DNA from: Schoenoplectus triqueter
Lineage: Eukaryota > Streptophyta > Magnoliopsida > Poales > Cyperaceae
Assembly: GCA_964058805.1 (NCBI GenBank)
Contig: CAXKVV010001125.1
Span: 1-29,706, forward strand
DNA length: 29,706 nt
Direction: 5' to 3'
Both the position numbers and the translations under genes were made by a program. Below the pieces are notes generated by a model, which saw nothing but the letters and a program-made list of their open reading frames with translations, was not told the DNA's origin and ran no database searches. Of this stretch, positions 9,383-18,720 are shown piece after piece. The number at the start of each line of letters is the position of its first letter. The stretch's first letter is position 1.

Positions 9383-9840
9383 TGTCACATCCCGAATAAA
9401 AAAAAATGGTGCTCGAAATGACAGCCGCCATATGCACGTGAATACTCGTGTAAACGTAAGGCTCAATAATAAATAAGTCATTCATTTATCATAATAAAAT
9501 AATAAAAATTCATTTATATATGTCATAATAAATAATAATAATAAAGAAAATTAGAGTTTTACGAAAGGTAAAAATAATAAATAATACAAAACGAGATGGT
9601 GCCGAGAGGGCAAATAATAAACAAATATATATATATATATATTTATATTATCTAACAAATCTTAAAATAAATAAAATAAAATAAACGACAACAAAATCAT
9701 AGACATCTCCTAAAATTGATCTTCACGGTCCGTAATCTATCTCCAATCCTATAACCCAAAACTATCGTAGAACCTGAGTGACAAGTCACTAGGTGCGGAT
9801 TTTGGTCCAGCCACCGAGATATTGAATATCTCTAGACTTA
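9383..9840 (-). mobile_element. LTR-retrotransposon-like relic (probable LTR fragment)
   Basis: Starts TGTCACATCCCGAATAAA, resembling an LTR border of plant retroelements (TG...; reverse reading ...CGGGATGTGACA). It continues with a mosaic of A-rich tracts and GC patches (9720-9820), but has no gag/pol coding sequence. The second border is not evident, so the extent is a guess. Confidence 0.35.
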
Positions 9841-9843
9841 GAG

Positions 9844-9848
<5 letters not shown>

Positions 9849-9877
<29 letters not shown>
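9849..9877. repeat. (AT)n microsatellite, 29 bp
   Basis: Uninterrupted AT dinucleotides immediately left of the foldback element at 9880. Confidence 0.95.
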
Positions 9878-9879
<2 letters not shown>

Positions 9880-9880
<1 letters not shown>

Positions 9881-10281
9881 TAATGCTATGGTGCTTCGCG
9901 AAGTATAAATTTTTTTGTGCTTCGCGTCCGTATCTCAAATTTAAAAGTTTAAACGGCCGATCCAAACCGTTGAACATCATCTTCATATTAAAATATCCTT
10001 GGACATCAAATTTTATATTTTTTTTTAAATTTTTTTGCTATTTTTTAGATGAGTACAAAATCTCTAGTTTTGGATGGTGCAGAAATCGTTAGATCAGCAA
10101 ATTTTGTACCCATTTAAAAAATAGCAAAAAAATTCAAAAAAAATATAAATTTTGATCTCCAATTATATTTCAATATGAAGATGATGCTCAACGATTTGGA
10201 TCGGTCGTTTGAACTTTTAAATTTGAGATACGGACACGAAACACAAAAAATTTTGTGCTTCGCGAAGCACCATAGCATCAC
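9880..10281. mobile_element. Foldback element A (CTTCGCGAAG termini)
   Basis: Terminal inverted repeats GCTATGGTGCTTCGCGAAG at 9885-9903 and its complement at 10258-10276 are perfect. Inner arms also pair over roughly 150 bp each: GTCCGTATCTCAAATTTAAAAG and GATCCAAACCGTTGA on the left, the complements near 10190-10235 on the right. The whole ~0.4 kb could form one hairpin. It sits between (AT)n and a CT/TA/GA microsatellite. Length and seating recall rice Micron, a microsatellite-targeting MITE-like family; the relationship is inference. Confidence 0.85.
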
Positions 10282-10327
10282 ACACTCTCTCTCTATATAT
10301 ATATAAAGAGAGAGAGAGAGAGAGAGG
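10282..10327. repeat. Compound CT/TA/GA microsatellite
   Basis: ACTCTCTCTCT, then TATATATATATA, then AAGAGAGAGAGAGAGAG. It separates foldback elements A and B. Confidence 0.9.
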
Positions 10328-10707
10328 GGCTAGGGTGCTCTATGGAGTACCAAACCTTTTGTACTTCACGTCCGTATCTCGAATTTAAAAGTTCAAATGG
10401 CCGATCCAAACCGTTGAACATTATCTTCATATTAAAATATCTTTCGAGATCAAATTTTATATATTTTTTATTATTTTTTAGATGAGTACAAAGTTTGTTG
10501 ATCTAACGATTTCTACACTATAAAAAAATAGTTATTTTGTACCCATCTAAAAAGTAGCAAAAATTCAAAAAATTATAAAATTTGGTCTCGAAAGATATTT
10601 CAATATAAATATCATGTTTAATGGTATGGATCAGCCATTTGAATTTTTAAATTTGAAATACGGACGTGAAGTATAAGAGATTTGGTGCTCCATGGAGCAC
10701 CCTAGCC
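10328..10707. mobile_element. Foldback element B (CTCCATGGAG termini)
   Basis: Termini GGCTAGGGTGCTC(T/C)ATGGAG(T/C)ACCAAA at both ends: 27 bp with two mismatches. The interior is homologous to element A (GTCCGTATCTCGAATTTAAAAG, GATCCAAACCGTT at 10403, TTTAGATGAGTACAAA), but the outermost ~20 bp are unrelated to A apart from GGTGCT. Followed directly by (TA)n. Confidence 0.83.
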
Positions 10708-10728
10708 TATATATATATATATATATGA

Positions 10729-11020
10729 GTTAGGCTATGATGCTACATGTAGTTAATGATCAAATTTGGTACGGACTAAAAAAATATAGGTAAAATCTTG
10801 ATCATTTTTAAAAATAAAATAATAAAATAATATATATTTTCTTGGTCATTTTTAAAAATCTAAAATTAATATTTAGAAAATTTAAAAAATTATATTCCAT
10901 CATATTTTGATATAAAGAATTTATTGAAGACCCATAAATCAAAATTTAAAGATAATTTATCTATATTTTTTAATCTGTAATAAATTTGATCATTAATTAC
11001 ACGTAGCACCATATTCTAAC
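10729..11020. mobile_element. Foldback element C (CTACATGTAG termini), 292 bp
   Basis: About 39-bp terminal inverted repeats with five mismatches: GTTAG..TATG.TGCTAC.TGTA.TTAATGATCAAATTT at 10729 onward and its complement ending at 11020. The interior is AT-rich and different from A/B. Left flank is (TA)n; the right side runs into CA/CT/TA microsatellite (11020-11056). Confidence 0.82.
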
Positions 11021-11660
11021 ACACACTATCTCCCTCTCTCTCTATATGTATATATCTGAAGGGATTACTTGACAATGATTATCTTAATAATCTTGATAGG
11101 AAGAAAATCAATTTCTAATAAGAAGAAAATAAGTCAGAAGAGCTAAAAACAACAACTGAAATTGACTAACTTTCAATTTGGATGACTCGATTGTCATCTA
11201 GCTCAAAACAACTTTATTGCATAACATGGAAGCTCATTTACCTAGTTATTAAAACTTAAGCAAGATAAGTAATAAGAAAAAAAAACACATTTCGAAAAAA
11301 TAAAACAGCAAGATTGCAAGCCCTAGATGTGAGATCTAGTGCGAAAATACCGCTAAAATGCTAGAAATGAAGATCAATGAGAGATTTCATTCTGTGCGCG
11401 AGAGGAGGATTTGGTGATGGGTGAATTTCACTATAATTTCTACACGAGAGAGAGCACAAAATATTTTTTCTCTCTCCACTTGAAGCAAAGAGGTAATACA
11501 AAAGAAATTGGCTCAGGTTTTTTTTCACGAAGCGAACGATCACTGAACTAGATTTCAAAATTATCGCTGATCAGCGACTGGATCCGCACAGATCTAAATT
11601 TAAATATGACGGTTCAAACTAATGAAAAAAAGGCAAAATTTTATGAAACATCGTAATCTC

Positions 11661-11662
<2 letters not shown>
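11021..11662. other. Spacer with a truncated MITE end and no clear gene
   Basis: Begins with a CA/CT/TA microsatellite. Then GAAGGGATTACTTGACAATG (11057) matches the terminus of the 8517-8882 MITE. The rest (11100-11660) has only unremarkable short ORFs. Confidence 0.45.

Positions 11663-11698
<36 letters not shown>
11663..11698. repeat. (TA)n microsatellite, 36 bp
   Basis: Perfect TA run followed by AAGAGAGAAAGAGAG, left flank of foldback element D. Confidence 0.95.
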
Positions 11699-11701
<3 letters not shown>

Positions 11702-11711
11702 AGAGAAAGAG

Positions 11712-12111
11712 AGTTGGACTATAGTGCTATGCATAGCACGGCTTGCTCCCTTATTATAGATCAGTTCTTCATTATTAAAGTGCAAATGGTCCATTCAACC
11801 ATACAAAATGATTTTCATATGAATATCTAGATGTATATCAAAATTTATATATTTTAGAATTTTTTAAATATTTTTTAAAATAGTTAAAAAATTACTTCTT
11901 TTGAATGGCTCATAATAACTAAATCAAGTTATTTTCTAATTATCTTAAAAAATAGTAAAAAAATTCTAAAAATAAAAAAATTTAGTCAACATCTCAATAT
12001 TCATATGAAAATTATTTTGTACATTTGGATTGGTAGCACGGATCATCCGTGCTATGCAAAGCAACATAGCACGGAGGTGATTCGTGCTATGCATAGCAAC
12101 ATAACCCAACT
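11712..12111. mobile_element. Foldback element D (CTATGCATAG termini), 400 bp
   Basis: Ends AGTTGGACTATAGTGCTATG and the complement of AGTTGGGTTATGTTGCTATG; 29-bp repeats with about four mismatches, each carrying CTATGCATAG. Inner arms pair (ACAAAATGATTTTCATATGAAT versus ATTCATATGAAAATTATTTTGT, spanning 11803-11825 and 11998-12020). The right end is expanded into several extra short hairpins (12034-12111). Homologous to element H at 28619. Confidence 0.85.
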
Positions 12112-12114
12112 CTT

Positions 12115-12126
12115 CCCCCCCCCCCC

Positions 12127-12164
<38 letters not shown>
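12115..12164. repeat. Compound C13-(CT)7-(AT)12 microsatellite
   Basis: Thirteen C (12115-12127), CT repeats to 12140, AT repeats to 12164, directly between foldback elements D and E. Confidence 0.95.
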
Positions 12165-12510
12165 TATCATGAAAATGTTTACATTTAGTTGATATGTAAA
12201 CATGTCAAAAAATATATTTTAAAGACTAATAAATTAATTTATGATTTTTATTAATTTCATCATATGAAAATCTTATGTGATACAATAAGGTTTTTATTAA
12301 TTTCATAAATAGATATTCAATGTTTGTGCTGTTTTTTTTTCAAAAATAAAAAATGATTTAAAAACTCAAAATACTCTAAATTTTTGTATCCCATAAGATT
12401 TTCATATAAATAATTTAATGAAATTCATAAATAATTTTTTTTAAATTTTAGAATATATTTTTGATGAGTTTGCATACCGACTGAAATATAAATGTTTTCA
12501 CAATAGTCTA
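12161..12510. mobile_element. Foldback element E (GACTATTGTGAAAAC termini)
   Basis: The right end reads, in complement, AGACTATTGTGAAAACATTT, then TTTCAG.CGGTATGCAAAC and TCAAAAATATATT. The left end is ATTATCATGAAAATGTTTACA, then TTTAGTTGATATGTAAAC and TCAAAAAATATATT. Inner arms include ATGAAAATCTTATG versus CATAAGATTTTCAT. Same family as element G. Flanked by (AT)n on both sides. Confidence 0.75.
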
Positions 12511-13266
12511 TATATCTCTATATATATATATATATAAATAACTAATAATTTATTTTTAAACTAGTAAGTTGATTAATTACTTTTTTATCAGTGAAGTGAA
12601 GAATATATACATTTACTTATAGAAATTAGCTACACAAATGTCATGATAATCATTACAAGATAAACTAAAAAAAATTAATATTTCTAAAATATTATAATAT
12701 AATAGTACGAGGATCAAAACTCTCATATCATATATATGTATGATATTATAGGATATATTCCACTAATTTAACCGATCACACCTCAGGCTCTATAACAAGA
12801 GCGCCAACTAAAGCAAAATTTGTCCCAAAGTTATCCCACACAGTCTCTTGCTATATTAGAAACGAAGGGTCTGACTTTTAACATGCACAACTAGATTAAA
12901 GGAGACTACTCGAAATAATAATATAAAAAATAAAATGAAACCAATCTCTGACATATCATTGTCCAATAAAAAAATATATATCTCCTTCTCATCACAATCT
13001 CAATCTCAACCAAAATAACTAGAAGATCACTGCCCTATAATCTACCTAACAAATATGGGAAATCGCTGCCACAATAAACACAACGTAGCTCCTTAATCAT
13101 AAATTCAAGTGTGAATCATTATACAATTTAGTCGGTACTATCACTCTTCTCACATCAAACTTAAGCAATTTTAAGTATCTTAAATCTTGTTTAAACCTAC
13201 ACAACTACAATTTTCTTTAATTTCATAATACAATGTTAATAATAGGAACATATATATATATAGAGG
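12511..13266. other. Spacer without recognised gene
   Basis: TATA microsatellite at 12516-12534, mixed AT-rich DNA, and a C-richer stretch (12780-13130) that could be a retroelement relic. No ORF with a recognisable domain. Confidence 0.4.
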
Positions 13267-13648
13267 AAGTCTAAAATACAATGCGTTGTACGGATGCATT
13301 CGTACATCATGTTAAAATATTAAATTTCAAGTTAAAAATATCCGATGTGATATGTTCAATTATTCTCCATATCAAACTCTTATAGAAAATCAAATTTTAT
13401 ATTTTTAAAATTTTTTTACTATTTTTTTGGTACATAGAAAATCATCACTATTAGACGATTTAAAATCCTTAAATCAAGCAACTTTCTCTTGGCCAAAAAA
13501 TATTTCAAAAAATATAAAATTAGATTTTCTATAAGAGTTTGATATAGAGAATAAATTGATTAGTTTGAATCGATCATTTTTTTATTTAAAGTTTAAGATT
13601 TTGACGTGGTGCATGAATGCCCGTGCAACATATTACATTTTAGACCTT
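13267..13648. mobile_element. Foldback element F (GTCTAAAAT termini), ~382 bp
   Basis: AAGTCTAAAATACAATGCG and the complement AAGGTCTAAAATGTAATATG form ~40-bp imperfect terminal repeats. Each contains an imperfect palindrome (TGTACGGATGCATTCGTACA on the left). Long inner arms pair: CTCTTATAGAAAATC versus GATTTTCTATAAGAG. Flanked by TATATATATAGAG and TATATATAAATAGAGAGAG. Confidence 0.82.
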
Positions 13649-13690
13649 ATATATATAAATAGAGAGAGAGGGAGTGTATGAGAGAGAAAT

Positions 13691-14046
13691 AGACTATTAT
13701 GAAAACGTTTACATTTCAGCTGATATGCAAACACATCAAAAAATATATTTCAAAATCTAAAAAAAATTAATTTATGATTTTCATTAAATTATTCACATGA
13801 AAATCTTGTGGGATACAAAAATTTGGAGTGTTATATTTTTTTAAGTCACTCTTTTAAATTTTTAAAAAAACAACACAAACAATGAATATTTATTATTATT
13901 TTTAGAGCTATTTTTTTAAAAATTCAAAAAAATAACGTAAAAAACTCAAGACACTCCAAATTTTAATAAAATTTTTGAGACTTTAAAATATAATTTTTTA
14001 TTATATTTACATATTAACTAAAATACAAATGTTTTCACAATAGTCT
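13691..14046. mobile_element. Foldback element G (GACTATTGTGAAAAC family), 356 bp
   Basis: AGACTATTATGAAAACGTTT at 13691-13710 pairs with AAATGTTTTCACAATAGTCT ending at 14046. The interior shares ATGAAAATCTT.TGGGATAC and GACACTCCAAATTTT-type blocks with element E. Left flank GA microsatellite, right flank CTCTCTCAATATATAT. Confidence 0.8.
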
Positions 14047-14089
14047 CTCTCAATATATATTTTACTTACTTTATTATTGAATTGCTTTA

Positions 14090-14610
14090 TTTTTTGCATC
14101 CGAGAAAGCAGAAGAGCTCGGTTATCATCGACAACTTAGGCGGCGAAGTGGGCTTGTGCCTCGGACTGCACTGTCCGCCCTATGATCCAAAACTCCAAAT
14201 GAGCTTTGCGACGAGACGCGAACATTCCTCATGCCGCGGTTCCCTCAGTCCGTTCCCGAGTTGGGTTGTCATCGTCCTTGTCCTGTAACTAAAAGCTCAT
14301 ATAGGTTGAGAGGGAAAATAGATGAGGCACGTAGTCCAAGTCTTGAACCATCCTTTAGATTTTTTTTCCTCTCCTTGTTTGAAAGGTGCTCGCCCATGTA
14401 CCACTCCAAAGGCTCCTGGAGAGCAGCTCATCCGAAGGGGACCCTCCTGCAGCCTGATCCCACGCTCTACGCTCAGTGGTTGGTGATTTATAACTTTTTA
14501 TTATGACTAGACTCGATGTGGCATTTTCCCACCATCGAATAACCAAGGAACAAGACGGGCAGGTGGTAAGAAAGAGTAGGAAATTAAATAACACCATGTA
14601 ACTCATATTG
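14090..14610. other. GC-richer island of unknown origin
   Basis: About 500 bp, clearly richer in G+C than its flanks, with overlapping open frames of 60-90 codons on both strands (for example 14231-14506 plus, 14606-14355 minus). None shows a recognisable domain or a consistent exon structure. Possibly a captured gene fragment or organelle-derived DNA; the origin is not determined. Confidence 0.35.
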
Positions 14611-15594
14611 ATGTAGATTTTGTGGGCTTGTTTCTTTCAGTGGTGATGATGTATACTAATAGGGATTCATCATGTAGAAGCACTCAAGATTACTTTTGCC
14701 ATGAGAAGAATTAATTGGGGGAGGCACGCAGCGATGGAACATAATATAGGTAGGTGGTGTTATTGAGGAGGACGCAGGCTGGTTATCTACTAATTTCCCT
14801 ACATAAGTACTTTGATAAAATATTTTATGATTAATATTATATCTCATATATACATAATTATTTTTTGGAAATAATTAAGAATATTATAATTAAATTTTTT
14901 CTATAATATAATTAAACAATACTTAATTAATATTATTATTAGTTACCAAGTTCTAATTACCCAAATAAGATAATTTATTCTAAAATTAATTATACTTAAT
15001 ATTAATTCTAATAATAATCATAAAAAATACAAATGACATGAATGCAATTAAGTTTCTAATTATGAAATATAATTAAAGTCCTATCTAAAGATATTGTAAA
15101 TCTCAGTAAAATCCGCACCTGAATACTTTGACAAAGATGATAGCGCCACACAGCCGGGTCTCCGACGAAACCCACGATCTCGTCAACCATCACGTACTAA
15201 GCATACTCGATTGTTGGCTTGTTGGGATATTTCTAAGAATCTACAAAGTCAAAACTGATTAAATTGATGAATTTTCTATTTATGATTGATCCGTTAGGAC
15301 AAGGTATACTAGACTCCAAGTCATAATTATTATCATTTGTTCCAATTTTAATTTAATACAAATCACTTAGATATTTATACTTAATTTAATTAATGTAATT
15401 ATTATCTCACTTTGCTTAATTAACTTTAGTTCAATTTCTGAGTCTTAATATATTTAACACATTTACTTACAATATACAAGCATAAAGTCATAATGAGCCC
15501 AAGTTCGGAAATAAGCATGCATTAAAGTAAACATTTCTGCATATCCAAGTCAATTGATTATTTCAAGATTTTAACCAAGGCTGTATATATAACA
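14611..15594. other. AT-rich intergenic DNA
   Basis: No gene recognised. AT-rich low-complexity stretches at 14810-15060 and 15330-15480, with a small GC-richer patch at 15110-15200. Confidence 0.5.
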
Positions 15595-16640
15595 TTAATT
15601 CTCAGGGACAGGAAACTGGAAGTCTGGAACTGATACACAAATCAAAGTAGGAACCGTAAGCACAAACAACAGACAGCCAGCACAAGCTGACACAGCCCTA
15701 CAAGGGAAGAAATAGGGACATACCAACTGATACAACAACAAGGCAACAGGAGAGGCAAGGTCGGCACTAGCCAAACCAGCAACCAACAAGGCCAAGTAAC
15801 AAGGCATAAGGCTAGGATACTAACAAAGACAAAAATCAAAGCAAAACCGCATAAGTACATACAGCGCAGTACCAGACAACACACCAAATTCTAACAGCCC
15901 CTAACAGAACCAAGCTTCTCATCAGAGAAGCAGAACAACACTTGACATTAATCCAAACCATAATAAATTATTGGTTCAAGGGCACAATCGGATACACAAA
16001 ACTAGCACAGTTGGCTAAAGAATGCAAAGCACAGGCTCATTCGGAACAAGGAAGGCCCACATGGCAGGGAAAGAAGAGGTGAAAGGTATTATCATATATA
16101 CATAATGAGTTCAAGAGAGAAAGGGCTCGGCCAGGTATGGCAGCAAAGTCGAGTTGGCAAGTGAAGGCTAGGACGAGCCCAGGAGACGAGGGCTGACCTC
16201 TGTCAGAGGGGGTGTGGTTGAGCAGTGCCCTATGTCAACAGTCACGCCTACTGCCGCAAGGTGAAATTGGTCTTGAGAGCGGCCACTGCAAGGTGAAATT
16301 GGCCTTGAGAGCGGCCACTGCAAGGTGAAATTGGCCTTGAGAGCGGCCACTCCAAGTCCGAGCAGCGGTGAAGGGTGGCCTCACGTGGGGCTTCTAATTG
16401 GACAGGAGAAGAGGCAGGCGGGGGCCTGTCGTGGCGCCAGATCCTCAGCAAGGGCGAGTTAGGTCATTGTGGAGATGAGAACAGTCACCATGGCAGTGTT
16501 AGATTGGAATTTTAATGGGTTTGTGTAGAGGCTTTGAAGAGAGGAGGCGATGGGTGTAGGTCGTCGAAGCCATCTGATGAAATGCCCTAAAGAGGTGAGA
16601 GGTAGAGCAAGGGTGAATAGAGTTTATGCAGCGAAAGAAG
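15595..16640. other. Purine-rich, T-poor unclassified region
   Basis: 15595-15960 is A/C/G-rich and T-poor on the plus strand; 16020-16640 is G-rich. The long hydrophobic minus-strand frames near 15600-15890 follow from this composition rather than a domain. Could be a retroelement or LINE remnant; no conserved motif seen. Contains the 32-bp tandem repeat at 16256. Confidence 0.35.
16256..16351. repeat. 3 x 32-bp tandem repeat
   Basis: Units 16256-16287, 16288-16319 and 16320-16351 start GCAAGGTGAAATTGG and end GCGGCCACT. Copies 2 and 3 are identical and copy 1 differs at one base. The unit is not a multiple of three, so this is not a protein repeat. Confidence 0.9.
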
Positions 16641-16809
16641 AAAATCACTATGGTCCGTTTGGCAAAATAAGAAATAATTTTGGAAGAGTGATAATTTTGA
16701 AAGAGTGATAGAATAATATTTTTTTGGAAGAGTGGTAGAAGAGTTATATTTTTGACTATTCGGAAGAGCGAAAATATCGTTTGTCAGTTGTTACTCAGAA
16801 TAGTTAAAA

Positions 16810-18360
16810 TATGAATAATTATGATACTAATAATGATGATGATGATGATAATAATAGTAAAATAATAATCATAATTGTAAGATAATAATAATAAAGTAAT
16901 AAAAAATATCATAATAAATAAAAATATTATAATAGTAATATAATAAAAATATAAGCATAACCATAATATAATAATATAATAATAATAAATTATAATTACA
17001 ATCATAATTATAATAATATAATAATAATAATAAGTAATCATAATTTTAATAATATAATCATAATATAATAATTATAATCATCATCATGATAATAATAATT
17101 ATAGTCATAATCATAATAATATAACCATAATCATAATCATAATAATATAATAATCAAAATATAATCATAATCATAAAAATAATAATAATAATAATAATAT
17201 AATAATAAATTAATCATAAATATAATACAACATAATAAAATAATAATAAAGTAATAAAAATAACCATAATAAATAATAATATTATAATAGTAATTTAATA
17301 AAAGTATAAACATAATCATAATATAGTAATATAATAATAAAAATATATAATTATAATCATAATTATAATAATATAATAATAATAATAAGTAATCATAATA
17401 ATATAATCATAATATAATAATAATAATCATAATCATAATCATGATAATAATAATTATGGTCATAATCATAATAATATAACCATAATCATAATCATAGTAA
17501 TATAATAATAAAAATATAATCATAAACATAAAAATAATTATAAATAATTATAATTATAATAATATAATAATAAATTAATCATAACTATAATCAACATATA
17601 ATAAAATAATACAACATAATAAAATAATAAGAAAGTAATAAAAAATAATCATAATAAATAATAATATTATAATAGTAATATAATAAAAATATAAACATAA
17701 TCATAATATAGTAATATAATAATAATTAATTATAATTACAATCATAATTATAATAATATAATAATAATAAGTAATCATAATTTTAATAATATAATCATAA
17801 TATAATAATCATAATCATAATCCTGATAATAATAATTATAGTCATAATCATAATAATATAATCATAATCATAATCATAATAATATAATAATAGAAATATA
17901 ATCATAATCATAAAAATAATTAAAAATAATTATAATTATAATAAATTAATCATTACTATAATCAACATATAATAATATAATACAACATAATAAAATAATA
18001 ATAAGTAATAATAATCATAATCATAATCATCATAATATAATAATATAATAATAAATAATCTTGATCATAATAATATAATAATAAAATAATTATATTTATA
18101 TTCATAATATAATAATATTTTATTAAAATTATATTTATAATAATAATAAATAATATAATAATACTAATGATAACGATAATATAATAACAATAATGATGAT
18201 AATAATAATAATAATATGATAATAATAATAATAAATAATAATCATAATATTAATATAATCATAAACTATAATCATAAATATCATATAATAATATAATAAT
18301 ACTAAATTTTAATCATAATCATAATATAATAATATAATATAATATAATCAAACAATAATC
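16810..18360. repeat. AT-only satellite-like array with ~355-384-bp higher-order period
   Basis: About 1.5 kb almost entirely of ATA, AAT, ATC and ATAATC words, nearly free of G on the plus strand. A recognisable superunit beginning AAAGTAATAAAAA and continuing CATAATAAAT, ATATTATAATAGTAAT, AAACATAATCATAATATA recurs at 16893, 17248 and 17632, with a weaker copy near 18003. Spacings are 355, 384 and 371. A trinucleotide-derived sequence has therefore been amplified again as longer blocks. Confidence 0.85.
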
Positions 18361-18630
18361 ACTATTCTGATGAGAGCTAATCTGATATTCCACCTATAAG
18401 TTGGTATACCGGATTAGCACTATTCTGCACTCTTCTACTTAGTCTAAAATTCGTTTGGCAAATTAATTCGTCGGAATAGCTATTTTATTCCAATTTTTTG
18501 CTATTCCATTGAGTGTCAAACACTCCCTATGATTAGGGAATAGGAGAAACAAAGGGTGAGTGGGGGCTTGATTACGGAAGGAATAGGATTAGTCGGAGGG
18601 TTTGTGCAGGGTCGAGTGAGAGATCAGAGG
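18361..18630. other. Flank with hAT-MITE-like ends
   Basis: CGTTTGGCAAATTAATT at about 18450 and GAATAGC/GCTATTCC with GTGTCAAACACTCCCT at 18508-18530 resemble the TTTGGCAA/GGAATAG termini of small plant hAT-like elements. A similar GTCCGTTTGGCAAAATAA lies at 16653, on the other side of the AT array, so the array may have grown inside such an element. Confidence 0.35.
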
Positions 18631-18634
18631 GAGC

Positions 18635-18720
18635 AGTTTTTTTATATATAATTATTATTAAATTAATATTATTAAAAATAAAAGTGAAGATTGTAAAATT
18701 TGAAATTTGCGAATGACAAC
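18635..18720 (+). repeat. Left arm of a long inverted repeat
   Basis: GTTTTTTTATATATAATTAT through GCGAATGACA matches the reverse complement of 21869-21956, with only a few mismatches in the first ~50 bp. Brackets the MULE pseudogene and an LTR fragment. Confidence 0.75.

Noticed and set aside
9789..10092. ORFs within foldback element A on both strands
   Set aside because: Mirror-image translations of the inverted-repeat arms, not genes.
15595..15887. Cys/Leu-rich hydrophobic minus-strand ORFs that look like membrane proteins
   Set aside because: The composition follows from the T-poor plus strand. Two overlapping frames look equally membrane-like, and there is no conserved motif.
16784..17319. 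Ile/Tyr-rich ORFs in the AT array
   Set aside because: Low-complexity translation of ATA/AAT repeats.
16810..18360. CRISPR-like or regulatory array
   Set aside because: Plant nuclear context and no repeat-spacer structure; it is a satellite-like AT array.
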